Origin: Phycisphaerae bacterium
GTDB taxonomy: Bacteria; Planctomycetota; Phycisphaerae; Phycisphaerales; UBA1924
Length of the DNA: 8,881 nt
NCBI GenBank assembly: GCA_016794945.1
Contig: JAEUIX010000046.1
Coordinates: 1 to 8,881 of the forward strand
Direction: 5' to 3'
Part shown: positions 1 to 7,870 of the stretch, piece after piece
How positions within the stretch are numbered: the stretch's first letter is position 1
Layout: every line of letters starts with the position of its first letter
Translations under genes and position numbers: made by a program
Notes under the pieces: generated by a model
Seen by the model: the letters and a program-made list of their open reading frames with translations, nothing else
The model's database searches: none
What the model was told of the DNA's origin: nothing

Positions 1-1
1 C

Positions 2-2047
2 CCGCAGGAGGCGCAGGTGCTTCTGCCCGTGCCGGAAGGGGCGGCGGTGCGGTCGTTCCAGTACGACGGCGTGGGGCCGGAGCCGACGGCGACGCTGCTC
101 CGGCGCGAGGAGGCCAGGCGGATCTACGACGCGATCGTGAATCGCCAGCGCGACCCGGGGCTGCTGGAGTTCGCGGGCTACAACCTGATCCGGTCGAGCG
201 TCTTCCCGATCCCCGCCGGCGCAACGCAGAAGGTGCGGATCTCCTACGAGCAAGTGCACTCGGCCGACGGCGCTCGGGTCGACTACATGCTGCCCCGCAG
301 CGAGTCGCTCGGGGCCGAGGGCGTGGCGTGGACGATCCAGGGGAGCATCAAGTCCAAGCGGCCGATCGCGACGGTCTACTCGCCGAGCCACGAGATCGCC
401 GTCGAGAGGGTCGGCGCCGGGCATGTGAAGTTCCGCGTCCCGGAGGGTTCCGCCACGGCGCCCGGTTCGCTGCGCCTTTCGTACGTCACGGCCCCGCAGG
501 CGGCGGGCGAGGACGCCCTCGCGGCGACCGTGCTGTGCTACCCCGACACGTCGGTGAGCCCCGGCGGTGGGTACTTCCTGCTGCTCGGCGGCGCCCCGAC
601 CCAGGACCCGCGCGCCGCGAAGATGAAGCGCGAGGTCATCGTGGTGATCGACCGCTCGGGCTCCATGCGCGGGCAGAAGATCGAGCAGGCCAGGGCCGCG
701 GCCGCACAGGTGCTCGAGGGCCTGGAGCCCGGCGAGGCGTTCAACATCGTGGACTACTCGGACACCATCTCGACGATGGCACCCCGGCCGTTGATCAAGA
801 CGGCCGAGACGATGCAGCAGGCGCGGGCGTACATCGGTCAGCTGCAGGCCAACGGCGGCACCGCGCTGCACGATGCCTTGGTCGAGGCCCTGCGCCAGCC
901 GGCGACGCCGGAGTTCCTGCCGCTGGTGCTGTTCCTGACCGACGGGCTTCCGACCGTGGGGGAGCGCAACGAGGTGCGCATCCGCGACGCCGCCCGCGAC
1001 AACAACAGCGCCAAGCGGCGCATCTTCACCTTCGGCGTCGGGTTCGACGTGAACACGCCGCTGCTGACGGGCATCGCGCGAACGAGCCGCGCCGCGTCGA
1101 CCTTCGTGCTGCCCGATGAGAACGTGGAGGTGGCGGTGAGCCAGGTGTACCGGCGGCTGTCGGGCCCGGTGCTGGCGGTGCCGAAGCTGACGGCGATCGA
1201 CGCGTCGGGCAAGCCCGACCCGCGCCTGGTCCGCGAGGTGATGCCCGGGGTGCTGGGCGACCTGTTCGACGGCGACCAGGTGCTGATCATGGGCCAGTAC
1301 ACCGGCTCCGCACCGGTCACGCTGCGGCTGGAAGGCGAGCACGGCGGCAAGGCCCGGGCCTACTCGTTCACACTCGACCCGGCGTCGGCCTCGGCGCGCC
1401 ACGGGTACGTGCCGCGCCTGTGGGCGGGCAGGAAGATCGCGTCGCTCATCGAGGCGATCCGTCAGGCCGGGGCCGAGCAGCCGCCCCGCACGCCCCAGAA
1501 CGATCCCGGCCTGAAGGAACTGGTCGGCGAGATCGTGGCGCTCTCAACAAGGCACGGCATCCTCACCGAGTACACCTCGTTCCTGGCGGTCGAGCCGGGC
1601 ACCGAGGCGGCGGGCCGGCCGATGGCGGGTCTTTCGGCGGCGCCGGACACGGCGGGCCGCGTGCTCGAAGCCGAGGCCCAGCACAAGCGCGCCGGGCAGG
1701 AGGGCGTGCAGAAGGAACTGAACAACCAGCAGCTCATGGGCGACGTGAAGCTGGCGTATCTCAACCGCGACCGCGACGCGGGCCTGGGCCAGCGGCAGTA
1801 CCGCGGGGTGCAGGCGGCCAACGGGCGGTCGCTGCTGTTCCGCAACAACCGCTGGACCGACGCCCAGCTCATCGAGCAGGAGACCGCCGAGCCCGAGCGC
1901 ACGCTCGAGTTCGGCACGCAGGAGTACCAGGCCGCCGTCGATGCGCTGGTGCGCGACGGCCAGGCGTGGATGCTCGGCAACCCCGGCGACCTCTACGTGA
2001 TGCTCGAGGGCAAACGCACGCTGCTCAAGGCGCCCAAGCCGCAGTAG
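2..2047 (+). CDS. VIT and von Willebrand A (VWA) domain protein, 5'-truncated
   Basis: Probably an exported or envelope protein that binds partners through a metal-dependent VWA adhesion fold; the ligand is unknown. The frame is open to the left edge, and its first codons (PQEAQVLLPVPEGAAV) already lie inside a VIT domain, so the GTG at 17 is an internal valine and the real start, with any signal peptide, is upstream. Counting from the first codon at 2, the rest of the VIT domain covers about residues 1-105, including the typical EEARRIYDAIVNRQRDPGLL and VFPIPAG motifs. VWA spans about 210-385 with an intact MIDAS: DRSGS at 217-221, Thr287 in NGGTALHD, and Asp314 in LTDG. The conserved segment LSTRHGILTEYTSFLAVE follows. 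From about 558 to 681 there is a charged helical stretch and a small end domain (LLFRNNRW, LYVMLEGKR) that I cannot assign. No C-terminal membrane helix or sorting tail is visible. It ends in TAG, 25 bases from the convergent peroxiredoxin gene. Family call is firm; function is not. Confidence 0.93.
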   Translation, partial: PQEAQVLLPVPEGAAVRSFQYDGVGPEPTATLLRREEARRIYDAIVNRQRDPGLLEFAGYNLIRSSVFPIPAGATQKVRISYEQVHSADGARVDYMLPRSESLGAEGVAWTIQGSIKSKRPIATVYSPSHEIAVERVGAGHVKFRVPEGSATAPGSLRLSYVTAPQAAGEDALAATVLCYPDTSVSPGGGYFLLLGGAPTQDPRAAKMKREVIVVIDRSGSMRGQKIEQARAAAAQVLEGLEPGEAFNIVDYSDTISTMAPRPLIKTAETMQQARAYIGQLQANGGTALHDALVEALRQPATPEFLPLVLFLTDGLPTVGERNEVRIRDAARDNNSAKRRIFTFGVGFDVNTPLLTGIARTSRAASTFVLPDENVEVAVSQVYRRLSGPVLAVPKLTAIDASGKPDPRLVREVMPGVLGDLFDGDQVLIMGQYTGSAPVTLRLEGEHGGKARAYSFTLDPASASARHGYVPRLWAGRKIASLIEAIRQAGAEQPPRTPQNDPGLKELVGEIVALSTRHGILTEYTSFLAVEPGTEAAGRPMAGLSAAPDTAGRVLEAEAQHKRAGQEGVQKELNNQQLMGDVKLAYLNRDRDAGLGQRQYRGVQAANGRSLLFRNNRWTDAQLIEQETAEPERTLEFGTQEYQAAVDALVRDGQAWMLGNPGDLYVMLEGKRTLLKAPKPQ

Positions 2048-2072
2048 GCAGCGGGCGACATCTCAGACCCCT

Positions 2073-2561
2073 TCAGCGGGGCGCGGCCGACGTGGTCGCG
2101 TCCCGCGTTTGCATGCGCGTCATGATGCGCAGCGCCTCGGTCGCGTGGCGCTGACCGTTCCACCAGCCGCGGTACGCCAGGCGGATCACGCCGGACGGGT
2201 CGATCACGAAGGTGGCCCGCCCGGGGAGCACGCCGAGCCAGCGGCCGACGCCGAACAGGCGCGCCAGGCGACCGTCGGCGTCGCTGACCAGGGCGAAGGG
2301 AAGCTGGTGCTTGCCGGCGGTGGCGGCGTGCGAGGCGTCGGAATCCGGCGAGACGCCGATGACGGTGGCGCCGCTGCGGGCCAGGTCGCCGAAGCGGTCG
2401 CGGAAGCCGCAGGCCTGGGCGGTGCAGACGGGGGTCCCGTCCTTGGGATAGAAGAAGATGACGACGAAACGGCCGCGCAGGTCGCGCAGGCGCACGGGGT
2501 TGCCGTGCTGGTCGCGGCACTCGAAATCGGGCGCGGGCTGGCCTACGTCCGGGGCGCTCAC
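2073..2561 (-). CDS. bcp: Peroxiredoxin, PrxQ/BCP type
   Basis: A thiol peroxidase of 162 residues that would reduce H2O2 and organic hydroperoxides, normally recycled by thioredoxin. The fold begins right after the start (VGQPAPDFECRDQHG). The active-site motif PxxxTxxC is present as PKDGTPVC at 39-46, so Cys46 is the peroxidatic cysteine. Cys51, five residues on in CTAQAC, is the resolving cysteine in the position typical of atypical 2-Cys PrxQ/BCP proteins. RATFVIDPSG supplies the conserved arginine region. No signal peptide is seen, so it is probably cytoplasmic. The start is GTG at 2561, chosen because the family's N-terminus begins there and no ATG or GTG lies just upstream; a CTG a few codons earlier is unlikely. 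It is the last gene of the efflux operon, 23 bases after the channel gene, with no clear Shine-Dalgarno sequence, so translation may depend on coupling. The C-terminal end (TRMQTRDATTSAAPR) is a short non-conserved tail. The bcp symbol is by family resemblance. Confidence 0.93.
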   Translation of the reverse strand: MSAPDVGQPAPDFECRDQHGNPVRLRDLRGRFVVIFFYPKDGTPVCTAQACGFRDRFGDLARSGATVIGVSPDSDASHAATAGKHQLPFALVSDADGRLARLFGVGRWLGVLPGRATFVIDPSGVIRLAYRGWWNGQRHATEALRIMTRMQTRDATTSAAPR

Positions 2562-2584
2562 GGTCGATGGTAGCGGCGGGCCGC

Positions 2585-4324
2585 TCAGGGGCCCGCGGGC
2601 CCCAGGGCCGGCGGGTTGCGCTTGGCCTCCTCGCGCCGGGCGGCGTCGGCCTGGCGCTGCAGCAGCGCCGGGCCCAGGGGCTGCCACTCCACCTTGGCGG
2701 CGCCCAGCACCGTGCCGGTGGCGATGCTGAGGTCGACGATCGAGATCTCGTAATCGGCCAGCGCGCGGATCTCGGCCGACTGCGCATCGGCCAGTCGGGC
2801 GGCGGCGTCGAGCACGTCGGTGCTGGTGCGCACGCCCGCGTCGAACTGGCGCTGCTCGCCCTCGAGGGTGCGCCCGGCGAGGATGGCGGCCTGCCGGGCC
2901 GCGAGGATGCGCTGCCAGGCCGCGCCCACACGGTCGATCGCGTCGAGGACTTCCTGGCGCACGGTCTGCTCCCGCGCGTCGCGCGTGCCGAGTTGCCGCA
3001 GGCGGGTGAGGATCGCCTGACGCAGGCGTGCCTCGGCGGCCTGGTTGCCGATGGGCACCTCGGCCGACAGCCCGGCGGAAAACGACTGGAATCGTCGCTC
3101 GCCCAGCGACTCCTGGGCGCCGCTGAAGGTGGTGGCCAGGCCGTTGAAGGAGTACGAGCCCTCGAAGTTGAGGATCGGCAGGGCGTTGTTGCGGGCCAGG
3201 TCCACGTTCACGGAGTCGGCCAGCAGCTGCACCTCGGCCTCCAGCAACTCCATGCGGTTGGCCGCCGCCAGGGCGCACAGCTGCGCGCCGTCGAAGTCGA
3301 ACGGGGCGGGCGCCGGCTGGGTGGTGGTGAGCAGGGTGGTGCCGGCGGAGAGGTCCATGTCCCCGCGGTTGATGAGCCGCTTGAGATTGCGCTGCGCCAG
3401 CAGCACGGCGTTCTCGGCGCGGATGATGGCCTCGAGGCGTTCGGCGGCGCCGGACTGGGCGCGGGTGATCTCGATCTCGGCTGCCTCGCCCGCCCGCACG
3501 CGACGCTCGGCCTTGGCCAGCTGCTCGCGGGCGACCTCGAACTGCTGCTGGCGGACCTCGAGCTCGCGCCGGGCCGCGTAGAGCGTCCAGTAGGCGCGGT
3601 CGGCGTTGGCCAGCAGCGCGATGACCTGGAGCTTGGTGCGCGCCTCGGCGATCTGCTCGTTGTACGCAGCGATGCGGATCGAGGCCATGGTGGCGTCGCG
3701 CCCGGCGCCGCGGAGCAGCGGGTGGCTGAGCGAGAACGTCAGCCCGGCGTCGTAGCTGGTGGGAAAAAGGATGAAGGGGTTGGGCGCGTTGACGCGGTCG
3801 GAGGTGTAGTCGACGCTGACCCGCCCGCCGGTGCGCAGGGGGATGCTGACGCCCGCGCCGCCGGAGACCTGGTCCTGCTGGTTGGGCGTGGTGGTGTCGA
3901 AGGTGGGGTTATCGAGGTTGACGTAGCGGAGGAACGGTCGGAAGACGGCCTCGAACTTCGCCTCCTCGGCGCGCCGCGCCTCGGATGCGATCGACGGGTC
4001 GAGCAGCGCGACCTTCAGGTCGAGGTTGTTGGCCAGAACGTCGGCGCGAACCCGGTCCAGCGAGAGTTCCGCCGTGGCCGATGCCAGCCGCGCCGGCGGC
4101 ACCGTCAGGCCGGACGGAGCATCGGCGGGCGGCGGAGCGGGGGGCGCGGCGCGGAACTGATCGAGGCTGAGACGCTCGAGACGGCGCGTGCGCTCGGGGG
4201 CCAGGGCCCGGCCCGCATCGCCTTCCATCGGGCCGAGCGGTCCGACGCACCCGGCGGTCAGCGCGGCGGCCAGGGGCCAGAGCCGGGCCGGCGCGGGCCG
4301 GCGGCGGGGGCGTGGGTTACTCAT
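2585..4324 (-). CDS. TolC-like outer-membrane efflux protein, probable lipoprotein
   Basis: Outer-membrane channel of the exporter encoded by this operon; 579 residues, somewhat longer than E. coli TolC. The N-terminus has an Arg-rich start, a hydrophobic stretch and LTAGC, so Cys26 is a likely lipidation site, although Thr at -3 is not the usual lipobox residue. A Pro/Ala-rich linker (about 58-75) precedes two outer-membrane-efflux repeats, roughly 88-300 and 315-545, of long helical hairpins and beta segments. Recognisable pieces are LANNLDLKVALLD, the beta-strand segment LTFSLSHPLLRGAGR, and in the second repeat LNFEGSYSFNG and QFDAGVRTSTDVLDAAARLADAQ. The protein ends with a short charged and Pro/Ala tail. 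The start is ATG at 4324; GAGG at 4334-4337 lies nine bases upstream, and the ATG overlaps the permease stop by eight bases. The gene order adaptor, ATPase, permease, channel supports its role as the outer-membrane partner. Substrate is unknown. Confidence 0.95.
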   Translation of the reverse strand: MSNPRPRRRPAPARLWPLAAALTAGCVGPLGPMEGDAGRALAPERTRRLERLSLDQFRAAPPAPPPADAPSGLTVPPARLASATAELSLDRVRADVLANNLDLKVALLDPSIASEARRAEEAKFEAVFRPFLRYVNLDNPTFDTTTPNQQDQVSGGAGVSIPLRTGGRVSVDYTSDRVNAPNPFILFPTSYDAGLTFSLSHPLLRGAGRDATMASIRIAAYNEQIAEARTKLQVIALLANADRAYWTLYAARRELEVRQQQFEVAREQLAKAERRVRAGEAAEIEITRAQSGAAERLEAIIRAENAVLLAQRNLKRLINRGDMDLSAGTTLLTTTQPAPAPFDFDGAQLCALAAANRMELLEAEVQLLADSVNVDLARNNALPILNFEGSYSFNGLATTFSGAQESLGERRFQSFSAGLSAEVPIGNQAAEARLRQAILTRLRQLGTRDAREQTVRQEVLDAIDRVGAAWQRILAARQAAILAGRTLEGEQRQFDAGVRTSTDVLDAAARLADAQSAEIRALADYEISIVDLSIATGTVLGAAKVEWQPLGPALLQRQADAARREEAKRNPPALGPAGP

Positions 4325-5561
4325 GGCGCAGGGCCTCGATGGGGTTGAGCCGGGCGGCCTTGGTGGCAGGGAACATGCCGAAGACGATGCCGGTGAACGC
4401 GGAGAACCCCACCGCCAGCGTGGTGGCCCAGACGGGGACGCTGGCCTTCTCCAGGGGGCTCCCGGGGATGGTCGACAGGCCGTACACCAGGCCGTAGCCG
4501 ATGGCCAGGCCGAACGCCGCGCCCACGAGACAGAGCACGACGGCCTCGACCAGGAACTGCATGAGGATCACCGACGGGCGGGCGCCGACGGCCTTGCGCA
4601 GGCCGATCTCGCGGGTGCGTTCCGACACGCTGACCAGCATGATGTTCATGATGCCCACGCCGCCGACCAGCAGGCTGATGGCGACGATGCCGCCGGCGCC
4701 GGCGGTGATGGCCGAGCCCACGCGGTTGACCTGGTCGATCACCTGCTGCACGACGCCAACCTGCCAGGTGGGGTCCTCGTCGGGCCCGAGCTTGCGGATG
4801 CGCCGCATGATCACCGAGACCTCTTGCTTGGCCTCTTCAGCCAGGTCCTCGCTCTTGAGGTTGCCCAGCAGGAAGTTCACGAACCGGCGCTGGGGGTTCA
4901 TGGCCATGGCGACCGACAGGGGGATGAAGACCTCGGCCTGGGCCTCCTGCCCTCCGAACACGGCGCCGAGGATGCGCGTCTCCACGACGCCGACGATGAG
5001 GAACCGCCGGCCCCCGATCAGGATGAACTCGCCGGTGGGGTCAAGCGGCAGGCCCAGCAGTTCGGTGGTCTTGTCGTTGACGAGGCAGACGTTGAGGTGC
5101 TGCTCCTCGTCGATGCGGTTGAAGGGCCGGCCCATGGTGGTGTAGCGGGCCTCGATCTCGTGCCACTCCGGCCAGATGCCCAGCGTCTGCACCGAGCGCA
5201 GCACCGTCTGGCCCGCCTGCAGGTCGTACGACCCGAAGAACAGCGGCGTGAAGGTCTCCATGGTGGTGGTCTGGCTGATGAGCTGCTGGATCTCCTCCAT
5301 CTTGAGCTCGACCTGGGCCCGGCTCATGCGCCCGCGTATCTTGCGGGGGACGTCGCCGTCGATGAAGACCTTCCGGGCGCCGAAGCTCTGCAGCTCGCTG
5401 AGCATGTAGGCCTTGAGGCCGTTGGTGGCGCCGACCGTCGCGATGACCGCCGCCGTGCCGATGACGATGCCCAGCGTGGTGAGCAGGGCGCGGAAGCGGT
5501 TGCTCCAGATCTGGCCCAGCGCCAGCACGACGGTCTGCAGCAGCAGTCGCACGACGATCAC
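4317..5561 (-). CDS. MacB-type ABC transporter permease (FtsX-like)
   Basis: Inner-membrane subunit of a MacAB-TolC-like exporter, 414 residues. Proteins of this family do not pass substrate through the membrane themselves; they transmit ATP-driven motion to a periplasmic domain that pushes substrate through the channel. The four-helix MacB plan is clear: TM1 at about 24-46 ([19 protein letters not shown]), a large periplasmic core of about 47-283, TM2 at about 284-311, TM3 at about 331-361 and TM4 at about 376-398. The family signature [15 protein letters not shown] lies at 313-327 and the usual ending [12 protein letters not shown] is present. Unlike E. coli MacB, the ATPase is a separate gene. 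The start is GTG at 5561, which overlaps the ATPase stop in GTGA and has GGAGG at 5569-5573 seven bases upstream; the open frame further upstream reads through the ATPase gene and is not protein-like. The true substrate (antibiotic, lipid, peptide or other) cannot be told. Confidence 0.95.
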   Translation of the reverse strand: MIVVRLLLQTVVLALGQIWSNRFRALLTTLGIVIGTAAVIATVGATNGLKAYMLSELQSFGARKVFIDGDVPRKIRGRMSRAQVELKMEEIQQLISQTTTMETFTPLFFGSYDLQAGQTVLRSVQTLGIWPEWHEIEARYTTMGRPFNRIDEEQHLNVCLVNDKTTELLGLPLDPTGEFILIGGRRFLIVGVVETRILGAVFGGQEAQAEVFIPLSVAMAMNPQRRFVNFLLGNLKSEDLAEEAKQEVSVIMRRIRKLGPDEDPTWQVGVVQQVIDQVNRVGSAITAGAGGIVAISLLVGGVGIMNIMLVSVSERTREIGLRKAVGARPSVILMQFLVEAVVLCLVGAAFGLAIGYGLVYGLSTIPGSPLEKASVPVWATTLAVGFSAFTGIVFGMFPATKAARLNPIEALRHE

Positions 5562-6361
5562 GGGGCGGCCTCCGCGCCGGGCGGGGCGGGGGCCCCGCGC
5601 TCGGCGTCCTTCTCCTTGACGGCGAAGAGCGCCTCCTGCATCATCCGGTTCAGGTACTCGCCGTGGATGGGGTCCTCGCGCGTCGCGAAGTCGCTGAAGA
5701 TGCGGCCGTCGCGCAGCCGGACGATGCGGTGGGCGTGCCGGGCGACGTCCTCCTCGTGGGTGACCATGACGATGGTCTGCCCCTCGGCGTGGAGCTTCTT
5801 GAACAGGTCGATGATCTCCTCGCTGGTGCGGCTGTCGAGGTTGCCCGTCGGCTCGTCGGCCAGCAGGATCGACGGTTCGTTGACCAGCGCCCGGGCGATG
5901 GCCACGCGCTGGCGCTGGCCGCCGGACATCTGGTTCGGCCGGTGGCCGACCCGGTCGGCCAGGCCCACGCGCTCCAGCGCCCGCAGGGCCCGCCGGCGGG
6001 CGCCCAGCCACAGCCGGCGCGAGTAGACCAGCGGGAGCATGACGTTGCGCAGGGCCGTGGCCCGGGGCAGCAGCTCGAACGACTGGAACACGAAGCCGAT
6101 CTGGGCGTTGCGCACCGAGGCGAGCTGGCCCGCCGACATGCGGTCGGTGCGCAGGCCGTTGAGCTCGTACACGCCGCCGGTGGGCTGGTCCAGGCAGCCG
6201 AGCACGTTCATGAGCGTGCTCTTGCCCGAGCCCGAGGCGCCCATGATCGCGACGAACTCGTTGCGCGCGATGTCCAGGTCCACCCCGCGCAGCGCGTGCA
6301 CCTGCTCGGACCCCATCCGGTAGACCTTCTCGATCTGTCGCAGGCGGATGGTGGTGCTCAT
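5558..6361 (-). CDS. MacB/LolD-type ABC transporter ATP-binding protein
   Basis: Cytoplasmic ATPase that powers the adjacent permease; 267 residues, a normal nucleotide-binding domain plus a short tail. All motifs are intact: Walker [10 protein letters not shown] at 41-49, Q-loop Gln93 in [10 protein letters not shown], signature MSGGQRQR at 145-152, Walker B ILLADE at 165-170 with catalytic Glu170, D-loop NLD at 174-176 and H-loop His202 in VTHE. The wording [21 protein letters not shown] and [11 protein letters not shown] is that of the MacB/LolD/FtsE branch. The last 20 or so residues are Ala/Pro-rich ([14 protein letters not shown]) and outside the fold. The ATG at 6361 overlaps the adaptor stop as ATGA, and the stop overlaps the permease start as GTGA. 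There is no Shine-Dalgarno sequence before the ATG, so translation is probably coupled to the adaptor gene. MacB-like rather than LolD is inferred from the TolC and adaptor neighbours. Confidence 0.96.
   Translation of the reverse strand: MSTTIRLRQIEKVYRMGSEQVHALRGVDLDIARNEFVAIMGASGSGKSTLMNVLGCLDQPTGGVYELNGLRTDRMSAGQLASVRNAQIGFVFQSFELLPRATALRNVMLPLVYSRRLWLGARRRALRALERVGLADRVGHRPNQMSGGQRQRVAIARALVNEPSILLADEPTGNLDSRTSEEIIDLFKKLHAEGQTIVMVTHEEDVARHAHRIVRLRDGRIFSDFATREDPIHGEYLNRMMQEALFAVKEKDAERGAPAPPGAEAAP
5569..5573 (-). promoter_or_regulatory. Ribosome-binding site deciding the permease GTG start
   Basis: GGAGG read on the - strand, inside the last codons of the ATPase gene and seven bases before the GTG at 5561. 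It supports that GTG rather than any start further upstream in the same open frame. Confidence 0.7.
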
Positions 6362-7683
6362 GCGCCGGGGGTGTTGGAGGCGGGCTTGGGGGCCGGCGCG
6401 GCGCCCGCCTTGGCGTCGGGCGCGCCGGGCGCCGGGGCGTTCTTGGGCTTCTCCGGTTCGACCAGCGCGCCGGGCTTGAGGTCCAGCAGCGCCTTGTACG
6501 GCCCCGTGATGATCGGCTGGCCCTCGTCCAGCCCCGCCAGCACCACCGAGTGCGTCAGGTCGCTGCTGCCGATGCTCACCGGCGCGACCACCGCGCGCCC
6601 GTCCACCAGCCGGAACACCACCCGCGTGAACAGGCGCGAGCGGTCCACCAGCGGGTGCTCGCGCACCTCCCGCGGCAGGTCCTCGATCCGCTTGTCGATC
6701 ACCGCCTGACTCGGCACCTTCAGCACGTCCCGCAGCGTCTGCACCTCGATGTCGGTGCTGGCCGTCAGCCCCGAGGCCAGCACCAGGTCGCCCGGCGGCT
6801 GCACCGCCACCTCGACCTCGAAGTACCCCGTGCCCTGCGTGTCCAGCAGCCGCTTGAGGCCGACACGCTCCACCGTGCCGGCGAAGACGCGTCCCACGTA
6901 CGCGTTGATGTACACGCGGCAGCGCTGCCCCTTGGCCACCGGCGCGATGTTCGCCTCGTCCACCCGGGCCTTCAGCAGCACGTCGCTCAGGTCCGCGATC
7001 TCCATGATCACCGACGCCGGGTTGTTCAGCGTCCCCACCAGCACCAGCTCGCCCACCTCCGCGTTCAGCTTCACGATCGTCCCGTCGATCGGCGCCGAGA
7101 TGATCGTGTTGTCGAAGTCCTTCTGCGCCCGCACGATCTGCGCCTTGGCCGCCTCGACCGCGTGCGTCGCGGCGTCGAGCGACGACTTGGCGCGCCGGTG
7201 CGCGCTCTCGGCGTCGTCCAGTTGGCTGCGCGAGAAGTCCTTGGTCGCGAACAGGTCCCGCGCCCGCTTCAGGTCGATCTCCGCCTTGTCCATCGTCGCC
7301 ACCGCCCCGGCCAGGCGCGCCTCCTCGGCGCGCAGCTGCGCCTGGCTCGACTCCAGCGCCGCCGCCAGGTCCCGCGCATCCAGCCGCACCACCACATCGT
7401 CCTTGCGGACCTTGTCGCCCTCCCGGAACGGCAGCGCCAGGATCCGCGCCGGCACCTGGGCGGAGATCTGCACCTTGGTCCGCGGCTCGATCGAACCAGG
7501 GGCGTTGACCGTCCGGGTGAGCACGCCCCGGGCCACCGGGGCGCTGCGCACCTCCGTCGCCTTCTCCTTGGGACGCAGCGAGTCGAACCAAGCCCGGGCG
7601 CCGGGGCTGGTGGCCAGTGTCAGCACCGCCGCCGCGATCACGAGCACGCACACCAGAAAAAGCCCGAACAGCCACTTCCACAC
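6358..7683 (-). CDS. MacA/HlyD-like periplasmic adaptor protein of tripartite efflux
   Basis: Membrane-fusion subunit that bridges the inner-membrane pump and the outer-membrane channel; 441 residues. An N-terminal anchor helix (about 4-25, [20 protein letters not shown]) holds it in the inner membrane with the rest in the periplasm. Domains follow the usual nested order: barrel-sandwich (lipoyl) halves at about 66-105 and 190-215 ([19 protein letters not shown]), a long alpha-helical hairpin at about 104-190, a beta-barrel at about 228-312, and a membrane-proximal region at about 315-400 (LKVPSQAVI). Residues 410-441 form an Ala/Pro/Lys-rich disordered tail. The start is GTG at 7683, supported by AGGAG at 7692-7696 eight bases upstream and by the position of the anchor helix. 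It is the first gene of the operon and opens into a divergent intergenic region that should hold the operon promoter. The stop overlaps the ATPase start by four bases. Confidence 0.95.
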   Translation of the reverse strand: MWKWLFGLFLVCVLVIAAAVLTLATSPGARAWFDSLRPKEKATEVRSAPVARGVLTRTVNAPGSIEPRTKVQISAQVPARILALPFREGDKVRKDDVVVRLDARDLAAALESSQAQLRAEEARLAGAVATMDKAEIDLKRARDLFATKDFSRSQLDDAESAHRRAKSSLDAATHAVEAAKAQIVRAQKDFDNTIISAPIDGTIVKLNAEVGELVLVGTLNNPASVIMEIADLSDVLLKARVDEANIAPVAKGQRCRVYINAYVGRVFAGTVERVGLKRLLDTQGTGYFEVEVAVQPPGDLVLASGLTASTDIEVQTLRDVLKVPSQAVIDKRIEDLPREVREHPLVDRSRLFTRVVFRLVDGRAVVAPVSIGSSDLTHSVVLAGLDEGQPIITGPYKALLDLKPGALVEPEKPKNAPAPGAPDAKAGAAPAPKPASNTPGA

Positions 7684-7691
7684 GGGTGAAG

Positions 7692-7696
7692 CTCCT
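7692..7696 (-). promoter_or_regulatory. Ribosome-binding site deciding the adaptor GTG start
   Basis: AGGAG on the - strand, eight bases before the GTG at 7683. It supports GTG initiation for the first gene of the efflux operon, directly ahead of the membrane-anchor helix. Confidence 0.75.
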
Positions 7697-7748
7697 GACC
7701 ATCGGATGGGACACCCTCATTGTTGGGCGGCCGGGGCGGTGAGTTGCG

Positions 7749-7775
7749 CCGGAGCGCTGGATTGTTGAACTCCGG
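7749..7775. repeat. Small inverted repeat in the divergent intergenic region
   Basis: CCGGAG at 7749-7754 and CTCCGG at 7770-7775 form perfect six-base arms around a 15-base spacer. It sits between the two divergent genes and just before the weak + strand promoter candidate, so it could be an operator. Arms this short and GC-rich also arise by chance. Confidence 0.25.
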
Positions 7776-7857
7776 GGTTTACCGCGTCTGCACGGCGCGG
7801 TACGCTCGCACCCATCGGAAGGAGCGGCGCCGAGTCCGGCGTCGGGGTGTCCGATCT

Positions 7858-7863
7858 GGAGGG
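7858..7863 (+). promoter_or_regulatory. Ribosome-binding site deciding the CHRD protein start
   Basis: GGAGGG lies seven bases before the ATG at 7871. It selects that ATG over the in-frame GTG at 7847, which would add eight polar residues ahead of the signal peptide. Confidence 0.85.
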
Positions 7864-7870
7864 ATCGACG

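Larger units (their letters stand above)
7684..7870. promoter_or_regulatory. Divergent intergenic region between efflux operon and CHRD gene
   Basis: A 187-base gap between genes read in opposite directions, so it should hold promoters for both. A weak + strand candidate is TTTACC at 7778-7783 with TACGCT at 7801-7806, spaced 17 bases; the match to the sigma-70 consensus is poor in the -10 box. I found no convincing - strand promoter. ATTGTTG occurs twice in direct orientation, at 7719-7725 and 7761-7767, and the inverted repeat at 7749-7775 overlaps the second copy. No small gene is evident here. Confidence 0.4.

Noticed and set aside
17..19. GTG as the start of the VIT/VWA gene
   Set aside because: The frame is open to the window edge, and the residues before it (PQEAQ) fit the interior of a VIT domain; the domain would otherwise be cut in half.
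2068..2081. A CCCC/GGGG hairpin near the convergent end of the VIT/VWA and peroxiredoxin genes, as a terminator
   Set aside because: The stem is only four base pairs, lies partly inside the peroxiredoxin gene, and no T-run follows on either strand.
2562..3278. An upstream extension of the peroxiredoxin frame into the channel gene, suggesting a fusion
   Set aside because: The extra residues are an Arg/Gly/Ala-rich shadow of the channel gene; the peroxiredoxin fold begins just after the GTG at 2561.
2567..4348. A 593-codon open frame on the + strand antisense to the channel gene
   Set aside because: Its translation is Gly/Ala/Arg/His-rich, without domains, and it mirrors a clearly conserved gene. 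In GC-rich DNA with G/C third positions, stops are rare on the opposite strand.
4188..6026. A 612-codon open frame on the + strand antisense to the permease and ATPase
   Set aside because: It runs across two well-supported genes, has a biased Asp/His/Gln/Ala composition and matches no family; a shadow of codon bias.
6550..7689. A 379-codon open frame antisense to the adaptor
   Set aside because: The translation is an Arg/His/Leu/Gln repeat-like string with no fold; the adaptor on the other strand is unmistakable.
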